Positions 25,003 to 33,489 of a stretch of 52,945 bases of DNA are shown here, in pieces. Under the pieces are notes generated by a model that was not told the DNA's origin, made no database searches, and saw nothing but the letters and a program-made list of their open reading frames with translations. Each line of letters starts with the position of its first letter. Position 1 is the first letter of the stretch. Made by a program: the position numbers and the translations under genes. This stretch comes from an uncultured Bacilli bacterium (GTDB lineage: Bacteria; Bacillota_I; Bacilli_A; RF39; UBA660). The stretch lies in NCBI GenBank assembly GCA_947588685.1, contig CANPYM010000006.1:1-52945 (forward strand). Direction: 5' to 3'.

Positions 25003-26298
25003 ATGCGGTGTGAAAAATGTGGCTATAATAATAGTGATTATGATATTATTTGCGAAAAATGTGGCTCACCACTTAGTATTGAAAAAAATATCGAATTACA
25101 AAAAAAATATAACCATAAAGCTCGGGCCATTGATATCGTTGAAATTAAACCCGATAATAGTGTTGCCGTTTTTTTACACACCCAAAAGCAAATCCGTAAT
25201 ATTTTGATTGTTCTCGTTTTCTTTACTTGCCTGATTATTTTTTCTTTAATCTATGGGTTAACACAAAATTATTCATCAAAGGACATCTACAAACAATATA
25301 ATAATTTTGTTAGTGATAATCAAATTGGTATCATTTATTTTGGAACTGATGATAAAGCTAATACTTACCTCCAAGAATGTTTAGAAAAGTATGATATTAG
25401 ATATTTATATGTTAACACGAAAAAGATTAGCGTTTTGCGAAAAAATAAGATAAGAAAACAACTTGACTTGCGACGCATTAAAGATACAGTTGTTATTATT
25501 GATAATCAAAAAACTGTTAACGCGTATAATGGTTATCAATATAAAAAAAGAGAAGAAATGCTAACGTTTTTAAAAAATAATTTAATTATACCTGTTGAAG
25601 AGGGTGACGCTAAAAAAAACGTTAAGACTTTTAATGAAATGATAGTATCGGTAGATCCAGCTATCATCTATCTTACAACGACAAAAACGGATGATGCTGA
25701 TAAACATAATAAAATGTTAAATAGCTTATGTAGTGATTATTCAATTAAGTATGCTTATATTGAAGGTTATTTCTTATCTTCAGCGCAGCAAATGAATATT
25801 TTTCATAAATTAAATTATAATGAAAAGAAAGAAAATTTAATCATTTTTGTCGATGAAGGGCAGATAAAACAAATTATTGAAGGTATTGATGCTAAAGATG
25901 ATTATTATAAAATAGCTTCAACTAATGGCTTTATCGATGAAGATAGTGCTAAAAATTTTGTTAATATCAATTTTAGCCAGTTAAAAAGGCAAGTGTTAGA
26001 GGAAACAAAAACAATGGTTTTATTTGAAACAGATGACTGCGAATATTGTGAACGTGTAAAACCGATTATTGGAAAAATAGGGTTGCAAAATAATTTGATA
26101 GTTTATAATTATAAAATATCAGCAAATGATTTAGTAACTATTGAGCAATTTTTAAAAGTTGCTGGCCTTAAGGAAGAAAAATTAACTACGCCTTTATTTG
26201 CTATATTTGAAAATAGTCAAATGACTGATTATATGATTGGTCTTATCGATAAAAATTTGTTAGAGGAAAAACTTAAAGAGTTAGGTGTTATAAGATAG
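25003..26298 (+). CDS. Zinc-ribbon membrane protein with three thioredoxin-like domains
   Basis: A 431-residue paralogue with an added N-terminal zinc ribbon (MRCEKCGYNN, then CEKCGSP), which would sit in the cytosol. One membrane helix lies near residues 65-88. Three thioredoxin-like folds follow: the first (IGIIYFGTDDKANTYLQECL) and second (AIIYLTTTKTDDADKHNKML) lack CxxC, while the third has CEYC in TMVLFETDDCEYCERVKPII and a cis-Pro-like TPLFAIFENS. The start at ATG 25003 has GAGGGTGA upstream. Third gene in the cluster and the most elaborate. Whether it shuttles electrons with the other two is unknown. Confidence 0.78.
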   Translation: MRCEKCGYNNSDYDIICEKCGSPLSIEKNIELQKKYNHKARAIDIVEIKPDNSVAVFLHTQKQIRNILIVLVFFTCLIIFSLIYGLTQNYSSKDIYKQYNNFVSDNQIGIIYFGTDDKANTYLQECLEKYDIRYLYVNTKKISVLRKNKIRKQLDLRRIKDTVVIIDNQKTVNAYNGYQYKKREEMLTFLKNNLIIPVEEGDAKKNVKTFNEMIVSVDPAIIYLTTTKTDDADKHNKMLNSLCSDYSIKYAYIEGYFLSSAQQMNIFHKLNYNEKKENLIIFVDEGQIKQIIEGIDAKDDYYKIASTNGFIDEDSAKNFVNINFSQLKRQVLEETKTMVLFETDDCEYCERVKPIIGKIGLQNNLIVYNYKISANDLVTIEQFLKVAGLKEEKLTTPLFAIFENSQMTDYMIGLIDKNLLEEKLKELGVIR

Positions 26299-26307
26299 GA
26301 GGAAAAA

Positions 26308-26772
26308 ATGGAAAGTGTTTATGAAAAGGTAGTAGCCTTTAAAAAAAGGAATCCCGGAACGGTTAGTTGGCGTGTTAAAGCGCATAGTAAAGTTATTGAA
26401 AAACACTTAAATGATGGTGAAGAGGTTTTATATGCTTTTGTTGGTCAAAAAGGATTATCATCTCTTGAAATGTTTAATACTTATGTCGTGGCAGTAACTA
26501 ATAAGCGCCTTATTTTAGCGCAAAAACGAGTTTTGTTTGGTTATTTATTTATTTCAATCACACCAGATATGTTTAATGACTTAACTGTCGCAACCGGTAT
26601 CATTTGGGGTAAAGTTGTTATTGATACAGTTAAAGAAATTATTACTTTATCAAATCTTTCTAAAGGGGCTGTTTCAGAAATTGAAACGGCTATAACCGAG
26701 ACCATAATGGAACAAAAAAAGAAATATGTAAAAATAAATAGAGAACATGAATCACATAATTTTGATATGTAG
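26308..26772 (+). CDS. Bacterial PH-domain-like small protein
   Basis: A 154-residue soluble protein. The segment GEEVLYAFVGQKGLS followed by YVVAVTNKRLILAQKRVLFG is characteristic of bacterial pleckstrin-homology-like domains, which often mediate protein or membrane association. A helical, charged C-terminus follows. Shine-Dalgarno AGGAGG precedes the ATG. It follows the thioredoxin cluster by 9 nt and ends at a terminator, so it is probably the last gene of that operon. No catalytic residues are apparent. Confidence 0.65.
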   Translation: MESVYEKVVAFKKRNPGTVSWRVKAHSKVIEKHLNDGEEVLYAFVGQKGLSSLEMFNTYVVAVTNKRLILAQKRVLFGYLFISITPDMFNDLTVATGIIWGKVVIDTVKEIITLSNLSKGAVSEIETAITETIMEQKKKYVKINREHESHNFDM

Positions 26773-26797
26773 AAAGCTATGACTGACATAGCTTTTT
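26773..26797 (+). terminator. Terminator after the thioredoxin-cluster operon
   Basis: A 9-bp stem (AAAGCTATG / CATAGCTTT) with a 5-nt loop and a short T run. Confidence 0.75.
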
Positions 26798-26859
26798 ATA
26801 TGGCTATGTTGTTTTTAAGTATGATATAATGATATTAGTGATGAGCATAGGAGGAAACT

Positions 26860-28950
26860 ATGATTGAAGTACTTAATAAAGAACAACTTGAAGCTGTAAC
26901 AACGACCGAAGGACCTTTGCTTGTCATTGCGGGAGCTGGCAGTGGAAAAACGAGAGTCTTAACAACTAGGATAGCTTATTTAGTTAGTGAATTAGGTATT
27001 GATCCTAGTAATATTTTAGCTATTACCTTTACTAATAAAGCGGCTAAGGAAATGCAAGAACGGGTCATTTCTTTGTTAGGATCTTCGGCGTATAAAATCC
27101 AAATATCAACATTTCATTCTTTTGGCGTTAGTATTATTAGAGATAATTATAATCTTTTAGGCTATAAAAAGAATTTTACAATTTTAGATAGTGATGATTC
27201 CCTTCTTACAATTAAAAGAATCCTAAAAGATTTAGGCTATGACCCAAAACAATATAATCCGAAAGCTATTCGTAATCGCATTAGTAGTGCCAAAAATGCG
27301 ATGCAAGCACCGGATGCTTTAAGTCGCTTTAATGCTTGTGATTTCGATGAAAGAGTCGTTGAAGTCTACCGCATATATCAAGATAAACTAATAAGCAATA
27401 ATTCCCTTGATTTTGATGATTTACTTTTAAAACCGATTGAATTATTTAAACAAAATCCTGACGTTTTAGCGGAATATCAAGAACGTTTTAAGTATATTTT
27501 AATCGATGAATATCAGGATACTAATGAGGTTCAATATCGTCTTACGAAAATGCTTAGTCAAAAACATAAAAATATATGTGTTGTCGGTGATGAATCACAA
27601 TCGATCTATGCTTTTAGAGGTGCTAATTACCGCAATATTTTGAACTTTGAAAAAGACTATAAGAAAGCCAAAATTATTTTACTAGAGCAAAATTATCGCA
27701 GTACCGGGAACATCCTAAATGCGGCTAATGATGTGATAAAGAATAATAAACAGCGTAAAGATAAAAAACTTTGGACAAAGAATGGTATTGGTGACAAAAT
27801 CATCTATCATAAAGCTCTTAATGAAAAAGATGAAGCTTTATATGTTACAAGAGAAATTAATAAATTATTAGGTGATGGCGCTAATTTAGATGATATTGTT
27901 GTTTTATACCGTGCTAATGCACAGTCACGAAATGTTGAGGAAGCTCTTTTAAAAGAAAGTATTCCTTATAAAGTTATCGGTAGCTTTTATTTCTATAATC
28001 GTAAAGAGATTAAAGATTTATTAGCTTACTTAAAGTTAATTTATAATAGTGATGATGATATAAGTCTTTTAAGAGTTATTAATTCACCTAAAAGGGGTAT
28101 TGGTTCTAAAACAATAGAATCTTTAACAAGTAAATCTAATACTAACCATATAAGTCTTTTTGAGGCTATTGAAGATGGTAAAGAAAAACAATTTAAAGAT
28201 TTAATTTTAAAACTAAAAACGTTAGTTGATAATTGTTCTTTAACAGAATTAGTTGAGGCAGTTTTAAATGAAACAGGTCTAAAAAAAGAACTTCAAGAAG
28301 AACAATCTCTGGAAGCGGATGCCAGACTTGAAAACTTAGAAGAGTTTAAATCCATTACCAAAAATTTTGAAGAACGTAATGGTATTGTTTCGCTTAGTGA
28401 GTTCTTAGAGGAGATAAGTTTAGTTTCAGATGTTGAAGAGCATAAGGATGAAACAAATGTTGTAACTTTGATGACGATGCATTCAGCGAAAGGTTTAGAG
28501 TTTAAATATGTCTTTGTGATTGGAATGGAAGAAGGCGTTTTCCCACATAGCCGGGCGTTTGACTCAAATGATGAATTAGAAGAAGAACGAAGACTATGTT
28601 ACGTTGCGATTACAAGAGCTAAGGAAAAACTTTGGCTAGTGGGCGCTAAAAGGAGAGTCCTATTTGGTCAAGATAACGCTAATCCTGTGAGTCGTTTTGT
28701 CAAAGAAATAAGCGATGAATATCTTGAAAAAGATGAAGAAACAAGTCTATTTGAAAATCGTAGCAAAAAAAGTTATAATAATAGTATTGATGATACGATA
28801 GAGTATAAAGTTGGCGAAAAAGTTATGCACACGACATTTGGTGAAGGCATTATTGTAAGCGTCACCAACACGGTCATTAATGTGGCTTTCCCGCATCCTA
28901 TTGGTATAAAAACGATAATGAAAGGACATAAAAGTATAAGAAAGGTATAG
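26860..28950 (+). CDS. pcrA: ATP-dependent DNA helicase PcrA (UvrD family)
   Basis: A 3'-5' superfamily 1 helicase for repair, plasmid replication and conflict resolution. All motifs are present across 696 residues: Q motif and Walker A (LNKEQLEAV; IAGAGSGKTRVL near residue 24), Ia ITFTNKAAKEM, II IDEYQDTN, III GDESQSIYAFRGA, IV LEQNYRS, V MTMHSAKGLEFKYVFVIGME and VI CYVAITRAKEKLWL. The C-terminal segment VGEKVMHTTFGEGIIVSVTN is the PcrA/UvrD Tudor-like RNA-polymerase-binding domain, here slightly short. AGGAGG precedes the ATG; a TATAAT lies at 26825-26830. Followed by an 8-nt gap and a small membrane protein gene. Confidence 0.95.
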   Translation: MIEVLNKEQLEAVTTTEGPLLVIAGAGSGKTRVLTTRIAYLVSELGIDPSNILAITFTNKAAKEMQERVISLLGSSAYKIQISTFHSFGVSIIRDNYNLLGYKKNFTILDSDDSLLTIKRILKDLGYDPKQYNPKAIRNRISSAKNAMQAPDALSRFNACDFDERVVEVYRIYQDKLISNNSLDFDDLLLKPIELFKQNPDVLAEYQERFKYILIDEYQDTNEVQYRLTKMLSQKHKNICVVGDESQSIYAFRGANYRNILNFEKDYKKAKIILLEQNYRSTGNILNAANDVIKNNKQRKDKKLWTKNGIGDKIIYHKALNEKDEALYVTREINKLLGDGANLDDIVVLYRANAQSRNVEEALLKESIPYKVIGSFYFYNRKEIKDLLAYLKLIYNSDDDISLLRVINSPKRGIGSKTIESLTSKSNTNHISLFEAIEDGKEKQFKDLILKLKTLVDNCSLTELVEAVLNETGLKKELQEEQSLEADARLENLEEFKSITKNFEERNGIVSLSEFLEEISLVSDVEEHKDETNVVTLMTMHSAKGLEFKYVFVIGMEEGVFPHSRAFDSNDELEEERRLCYVAITRAKEKLWLVGAKRRVLFGQDNANPVSRFVKEISDEYLEKDEETSLFENRSKKSYNNSIDDTIEYKVGEKVMHTTFGEGIIVSVTNTVINVAFPHPIGIKTIMKGHKSIRKV

Positions 28951-28958
28951 GTGGTTCT

Positions 28959-29129
28959 ATGTTAAAATTAATGAATACATTAACAATTATGTCAAAGCTA
29001 AGCGAATGGTCAGATCGTTTACATGCATGGATTATTGATAATTATACAAACCCTGTTTTATGGATTGGAATTGTAGTTGTTGGTGTTCTTTTCTTTAAAA
29101 TAGTTTTTGGTGCATTAAATAAAGACTAA
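28959..29129 (+). CDS. Small single-pass membrane protein (56 aa)
   Basis: A short frame starting MLKLMNTLTIMSKLSEWSDR, with one hydrophobic helix (NPVLWIGIVVVGVLFFKIVF) and a charged end (ALNKD). The Shine-Dalgarno AGGTGG is 6 nt before the ATG and overlaps the pcrA stop, and a terminator follows directly, so expression as the second gene of the pcrA transcript is credible. Function not recognised; the N-terminal part looks amphipathic. Confidence 0.65.
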   Translation: MLKLMNTLTIMSKLSEWSDRLHAWIIDNYTNPVLWIGIVVVGVLFFKIVFGALNKD

Positions 29130-29154
29130 GGCTAGATTTATATCTAGTCTTTTT
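29130..29154 (+). terminator. Terminator after the pcrA/small-protein operon
   Basis: An 8-bp stem with one G-T pair (GGCTAGAT / ATCTAGTC), TTAT loop and five T residues. Confidence 0.75.
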
Positions 29155-29177
29155 GTTATAATGAAATGGGTGATAAT

Positions 29178-30068
29178 ATGATAACAATTGGATCACATGT
29201 TTCTTTTACGAAAGAAAAACAAATGTTAGGTAGTGTAATGGAAGCTTTAAGTTATGATGCTAATACATTTATGTTTTATACAGGAGCTCCTCAAAACACA
29301 AATCGCTTGCCAATTAATGATGAATTAACTGAATTAGCTCATAATTTGATGTTAAATGAAAATATTAATATTGATAATGTTGTTGTTCACGCACCATATA
29401 TTATTAATTTAGCCAATGATAAAAATGCTAAGTTTAATGTTGACTTTTTAAAAGAAGAAATTAACCGTGTTGAACAAGTTGGTGTCCACTTATTAGTACT
29501 ACACCCTGGTAGTCACGTTGGCCTTGGCGTAGATAAGGGCATTGAAAATATTATTAAAGCTTTAAATGATGTTTTAACACCATCAACTAAAGTTACAATA
29601 TGCTTAGAAACAATGGCCGGTAAAGGTAGTGAATTAGGTAGTTCTTTTGAAGAATTAAAAAGAATTATTGATGGCGTTAAATGCCAAGATAAAGTCGCTG
29701 TTTGCCTTGATACGTGTCACATTAATGATGCTGGTTATGATCTTAATGATTTTGATGCTATCTTAGATGATTTCGATAAGATTATCGGCTTAGATAAATT
29801 ATTAGTTTTACATATCAATGATAGTAAAAATGAACAAGGCTCTCATAAAGATCGTCATGAGAATTTTGGCTATGGTAAAATCGGCTTTGATAAACTTATG
29901 AAAGTTATTTATCATCCTAAATTAAAAGATGTTCCTAAAATATTAGAAACACCTTATGTTGACACGGAACTTGGTAAACTTGCGCCATATAAGTTTGAAA
30001 TTAAAATGATTAGAGATAAAAAGTTTAATGATCATTTAACCAATGATATAGTTCAGGATAATAAATAG
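29178..30068 (+). CDS. nfo: Endonuclease IV (AP endonuclease)
   Basis: Cleaves DNA at abasic sites in base excision repair. At 296 residues it has normal length. Metal-binding segments of the TIM-barrel family are visible: VVHAPYIINLAN, VLHPGSHVG, ICLETMAGKGSELG, VCLDTCHINDAGYD and LVLHINDSKNEQGSHKDRHE followed by NFGYG. The ATG at 29166 overlaps the ribosome-binding GGGTGAT, so ATG 29178 is used; the -10 TATAAT (29157-29162) gives a short leader. Its 3' end overlaps a convergent DUF2624-like gene by 44 nt. Confidence 0.94.
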   Translation: MITIGSHVSFTKEKQMLGSVMEALSYDANTFMFYTGAPQNTNRLPINDELTELAHNLMLNENINIDNVVVHAPYIINLANDKNAKFNVDFLKEEINRVEQVGVHLLVLHPGSHVGLGVDKGIENIIKALNDVLTPSTKVTICLETMAGKGSELGSSFEELKRIIDGVKCQDKVAVCLDTCHINDAGYDLNDFDAILDDFDKIIGLDKLLVLHINDSKNEQGSHKDRHENFGYGKIGFDKLMKVIYHPKLKDVPKILETPYVDTELGKLAPYKFEIKMIRDKKFNDHLTNDIVQDNK

Positions 30069-30294
30069 TATATAATTCATATATTTTATTATAAGTAGTA
30101 GGCGTAAGCTTACTTTTTATATTATTTAAATAAAAAAGTGGGTCTTTAATTATTGACGAATAGTCCCTTTTTATCGTATTATATAAAGTATTAATTTCAA
30201 TATCGTTTAAGATGATGCCATTATCTTTGGCAAGACTAATAAGATCGTTTTTAGTTAAACGATTAATATACATTTGAATAATTTTTTCCTTCAT
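30025..30294 (-). CDS. DUF2624-like (YqfT-type) small helical protein
   Basis: An 89-residue helical protein beginning MKEKIIQMYINRLTKNDLIS and containing LAKDNGIILNDIEINTLYNT. Its pattern of an N-terminal helix, a short L-A-K/N turn and a second helix matches the Bacillus YqfT/DUF2624 family, and yqfT lies directly beside the nfo homologue yqfS in Bacillus. Here it is on the opposite strand and overlaps the 3' end of nfo. The start lacks a clear Shine-Dalgarno, which lowers confidence. Function unknown in the family. Confidence 0.6.
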   Translation of the reverse strand: MKEKIIQMYINRLTKNDLISLAKDNGIILNDIEINTLYNTIKRDYSSIIKDPLFYLNNIKSKLTPTTYNKIYELYTIYYPELYHWLNDH

Positions 30295-30340
30295 ATAAAA
30301 TAGTATATGTTTGAAGATATAAAAATTGACAGGAGGCCTT

Positions 30341-32416
30341 ATGCGTAAAAAAGAAAGTTATTTAAAATATTATAAGAGATTAACGCCTAAAGAAGATGGG
30401 TCCATTGTCAATCGTCGTTATAAAATATTAACGGTTGTTATAGTAGGCCTTTTCATTACTTTAGCTAGTTCTTTATTCTATGTTCAAATTGTAAAAAGCG
30501 ATTATTACACTAATCAATTAGAAACGATGACGCAACTTGTCATTGAGGGTGATAGTGCCCCACGGGGTCGTATCTATGACCGTAATGGTCGGATTATTGT
30601 TGATAATAAAGCTGTTAAAACAATCTATTATAAAAAGCCTACTAATATATCAACTTCGAAAGAAGTCAAAATTGCTTATCAAGCTGCTGAAGTATTAGCT
30701 GTTGATTTTTCTAGACTAAGTGATTACAACTTAAAATATTTCTGGGTTATTAATAATCCACATTTAGCTAATAAAAAAATTACCGATGATGAATGGCAAC
30801 AACTAGAAGAGCGTCGGATTAGTGCAAGTGACATTGAAAACTATAAAATTGAACGGGTAACTGATGATGATTTAAAAGAATATCAAGATATCGATAGAGA
30901 AGCTGCTTACATCTATTATTTGATGAACAAAGGATACTATTATTCCGAAAAGACAATCAAGAATGTTGATGTAACGGATGAAGAATATGCCTTAATTGCT
31001 TCTAATGATGCCGGTATTGAAGGTTTTGGAACGAAACTTGATTGGGAAAGATATTATCCTTATGGTGATGTTTTTAGGACCTTACTAGGTAGTGTGTCAT
31101 CTAGTAGTAGTGGGCTTCCAGCGGAATTAAAAGATGCCTATTTAGCTGTTGGTTATAGTTTATCCGATCGAGTTGGTACAAGTTATTTAGAGTATCAATA
31201 TGAAAGTATTTTAAGAGGAACAAAAACTAAATACACGTTAGATGAAGATGGTAACTATGTTGTCTTAGAAGAAGGTAAACGGGGTAATGATATTGTTATA
31301 AGTATTGATATTGAACTTCAAAAAGCGATTGAAAAGATTGTTGCTAAAGAGCTCATCAATACGAAAAAGAAGGATAAATACACCAAATATTTTGATAGAG
31401 CATTCGTTGTTATTAGTGACCCTAATACAGGTGAGATTTTAGCAATGGTGGGAAAGCAAGTTAAAAAAGAACATGGTGAATATAAAGTGTATGATTATTC
31501 CGTTGGTGTCATTAACGCTTCTATCACACCGGGTTCAGCTGTTAAAGCTGCATCTCATATGGTTGGTTATACAACGGGAGCTTTAAAGATAGGTGAAGTT
31601 AGAAATGATGCTTGCATTAAAATAGCGGCAACGCCTATTAAGTGTTCTTATACAAGATATGGAAACATTAATGACTTACAAGCTTTATCATATTCATCTA
31701 ATACTTATCAGTTTCGAACAGCTATTAAAGTTGGTGGCGGTAAATACCAATACAATAAGCCATTAAAATTGAAGGCGTCAGCTTTTACAACATATCGCAA
31801 TATGTTTGCTCAGTTTGGTTTAGGTGTTAAAACCGGCATTGATTTACCTAACGAAATGTTAGGATACCGGGGAACATCCACACAATCAGGATTACTTTTA
31901 GATTTTGCTATCGGTCAGTATGATAACTATACTCCAATTCAAATGTCACAGTATATCAATACGGTAGCTACTGATGGTAACCGGGTAAAACCAATGCTCC
32001 TAAAGAAAGTTTATGCTCCAACCAAAGATGGCTTAACCGATTTAATCTATACTAACACCCCGACGATTTTAAACCATGTTCAAGCTGATCCAAAATATTT
32101 TAAACGTATTAAAAAAGGCTTACGAATGGTTTTTGCTAGTGGTACCGGATATGGATTTATTAGTAATAAATATAAGCCAGCTGGTAAGACAGGAACTAGT
32201 CAAAGTTTCGTTGATACCAATAATGATGGTGTAATCGATAAGGAGACATTATCAACATCCCTTGTCGCTTATGCCCCATACAATAAGCCAACGGTAACTT
32301 TTACCATTATCACACCTAATGTTGGAACAGGTAATATATCATTTGGACAAATGTCTAAGGTAAATAACCGCTTGTCCCAAAAAATTTCTAAAAAATACTT
32401 TGAAATTTATAAATAA
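30341..32416 (+). CDS. Class B penicillin-binding protein (PBP2-type transpeptidase)
   Basis: Cross-links peptidoglycan during growth; 691 residues. A short cytosolic tail and one membrane helix (VVIVGLFITLASSLFYVQIV) precede the dimerisation region starting APRGRIYDRNGRIIVDN. The transpeptidase domain has the three active-site motifs: SAVK in TPGSAVKAAS (near residue 398), SSN in SYSSNTYQF (about 452) and KTG in AGKTGTSQS (about 616). The ATG at 30341 with AGGAGG seven bases upstream is preferred to the TTG at 30326. Followed by rpmG as in Bacillus pbpA-rpmG. It could be the PbpA/MrdA elongation enzyme rather than a division FtsI; neighbours favour the former. Confidence 0.9.
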   Translation: MRKKESYLKYYKRLTPKEDGSIVNRRYKILTVVIVGLFITLASSLFYVQIVKSDYYTNQLETMTQLVIEGDSAPRGRIYDRNGRIIVDNKAVKTIYYKKPTNISTSKEVKIAYQAAEVLAVDFSRLSDYNLKYFWVINNPHLANKKITDDEWQQLEERRISASDIENYKIERVTDDDLKEYQDIDREAAYIYYLMNKGYYYSEKTIKNVDVTDEEYALIASNDAGIEGFGTKLDWERYYPYGDVFRTLLGSVSSSSSGLPAELKDAYLAVGYSLSDRVGTSYLEYQYESILRGTKTKYTLDEDGNYVVLEEGKRGNDIVISIDIELQKAIEKIVAKELINTKKKDKYTKYFDRAFVVISDPNTGEILAMVGKQVKKEHGEYKVYDYSVGVINASITPGSAVKAASHMVGYTTGALKIGEVRNDACIKIAATPIKCSYTRYGNINDLQALSYSSNTYQFRTAIKVGGGKYQYNKPLKLKASAFTTYRNMFAQFGLGVKTGIDLPNEMLGYRGTSTQSGLLLDFAIGQYDNYTPIQMSQYINTVATDGNRVKPMLLKKVYAPTKDGLTDLIYTNTPTILNHVQADPKYFKRIKKGLRMVFASGTGYGFISNKYKPAGKTGTSQSFVDTNNDGVIDKETLSTSLVAYAPYNKPTVTFTIITPNVGTGNISFGQMSKVNNRLSQKISKKYFEIYK

Positions 32417-32427
32417 TTTGCTATAAT
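32400..32427 (+). promoter_or_regulatory. rpmG promoter inside the end of the PBP gene
   Basis: TTGAAA (32400-32405), 16-nt spacer, perfect TATAAT (32422-32427), 30 nt before the rpmG start. Confidence 0.6.
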
Positions 32428-32457
32428 AGTAATGCGTAAAAAAAGGAGGGCAAGACT

Positions 32458-32625
32458 ATGGCCAAAAAAGGTGAAGCAAGACAAAGAATCACACTTCAAT
32501 GTACCGTATGCAAATCTGAAAATAAGCGTACAGAAAAAAATAAGCGTAACACAACTGAACGTTTAGAATTAAATAAATATTGTCCAAAATGTAAAAAGGT
32601 AACATTACACAAAGAGGAGAAGTAA
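32458..32625 (+). CDS. rpmG: Ribosomal protein L33
   Basis: A 55-residue basic protein of the large ribosomal subunit, starting [20 protein letters not shown]. Two Cys pairs (CTVC and CPKC) make it the zinc-binding C+ form of L33. [17 protein letters not shown] is the family signature. AAAGGAGGG precedes the ATG. Too short for many gene finders. Confidence 0.95.
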   Translation: MAKKGEARQRITLQCTVCKSENKRTEKNKRNTTERLELNKYCPKCKKVTLHKEEK

Positions 32626-32630
32626 TAATT

Positions 32631-32801
32631 ATGTTTCGACATCTACATACGACGATTAATTATCCTAAACTAATTGCTTGGCAAGCTCATCAAACAAGGT
32701 TTGGCGAAGCTATTAATAGGGGATATACATTAAAGAGTATGAAGAGTCAAAAGGGGTTTCACGGAAAACTTAAAGTTAAAGCCCGTAGTACTTTAAAATA
32801 A
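32631..32801 (+). CDS. Small basic protein downstream of rpmG (56 aa)
   Basis: Begins MFRHLHTTINYPKLIAWQAH and ends with GKLKVKARSTLK; highly basic with two His near the start. A GAGGAG lies 11 nt before the ATG, inside the end of rpmG, and a terminator follows within 10 nt, so the frame is bounded like a real gene. No family recognised. Its charge and position suggest RNA or ribosome association, which is only a guess. Confidence 0.5.
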   Translation: MFRHLHTTINYPKLIAWQAHQTRFGEAINRGYTLKSMKSQKGFHGKLKVKARSTLK

Positions 32802-32809
32802 GAGTAAAT

Positions 32810-32832
32810 AATAAGGTTTATCCTTATTTTTT
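32810..32832 (+). terminator. Terminator between the rpmG unit and efp
   Basis: AATAAGG, 5-nt loop, CCTTATT followed by T residues. Confidence 0.7.
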
Positions 32833-32850
32833 ATGGAAAGGAGTGAGATT

Positions 32851-33408
32851 GTGATAAATATTAATGATATTAAGAATGGTATGACCATTTTATTTGAAGA
32901 TAATATCTATGTTGTTTTGGATTTCCAACATGTAAAACCAGGTAAAGGTGCAGCCTTTGTTCAAGCTAAATTAAAAAACTTGAGAACGGGATCTATTATT
33001 GAAAAACGTTTCAATAGTGGTGTTAAAGTTGAAAAGGCTATGATTGAAAAGAAGAATATGCAATACCTATATGAATCTGGTGGCGTATATACTTTTATGG
33101 ATAACCAAACTTATGAACAATTAGAATTATCTGAAGAACATTTAGGTAATGATAAAAATTATTTAAAAGACGGTCTAGAAGTTATGGTTTCTATTTATCA
33201 AGGTGAGGTATTAGGTGTTATTCTACCTGAAAAAGTTGAATTAAAAATTACTTCAACGGAACCTGCTGTTAAGGGTAATACAACGAATAACGCTCAAAAA
33301 GATGCTTATGTTGAAACGGGATTATTAGTAAGAGTACCACTTTTCATAGAAGAAGGCGAAACAATCCTTGTTAATACAAAAGATGGTTCTTATGCATCAC
33401 GTGCTTAA
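32851..33408 (+). CDS. efp: Elongation factor P
   Basis: Relieves ribosome stalling at polyproline stretches. From the GTG at 32851 the protein has 185 residues, the standard length; the ATG at 32833 precedes the Shine-Dalgarno AAAGGAG and is rejected. The N-terminal KOW-like domain carries KPGKGAAF with Lys32 at the position modified in Bacillus EF-P. The remaining two OB-like domains include LPEKVELKITSTEPAVKGNT and GLLVRVPLFIEEGETILVNT. It lies alone between two terminators. Confidence 0.95.
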   Translation: MININDIKNGMTILFEDNIYVVLDFQHVKPGKGAAFVQAKLKNLRTGSIIEKRFNSGVKVEKAMIEKKNMQYLYESGGVYTFMDNQTYEQLELSEEHLGNDKNYLKDGLEVMVSIYQGEVLGVILPEKVELKITSTEPAVKGNTTNNAQKDAYVETGLLVRVPLFIEEGETILVNTKDGSYASRA

Positions 33409-33430
33409 AAGAGGGTAACCTCTTTTTTTA
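33407..33430 (+). terminator. Terminator after efp
   Basis: AAAAGAGG, GTAA loop, CCTCTTTT with continuing T run; begins within the stop codon. Confidence 0.85.
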
Positions 33431-33489
33431 TTGTATAAGTGTAAAAAATATAGTAAAATATAGTTATGTAATTATATAATGGAGGGTAT

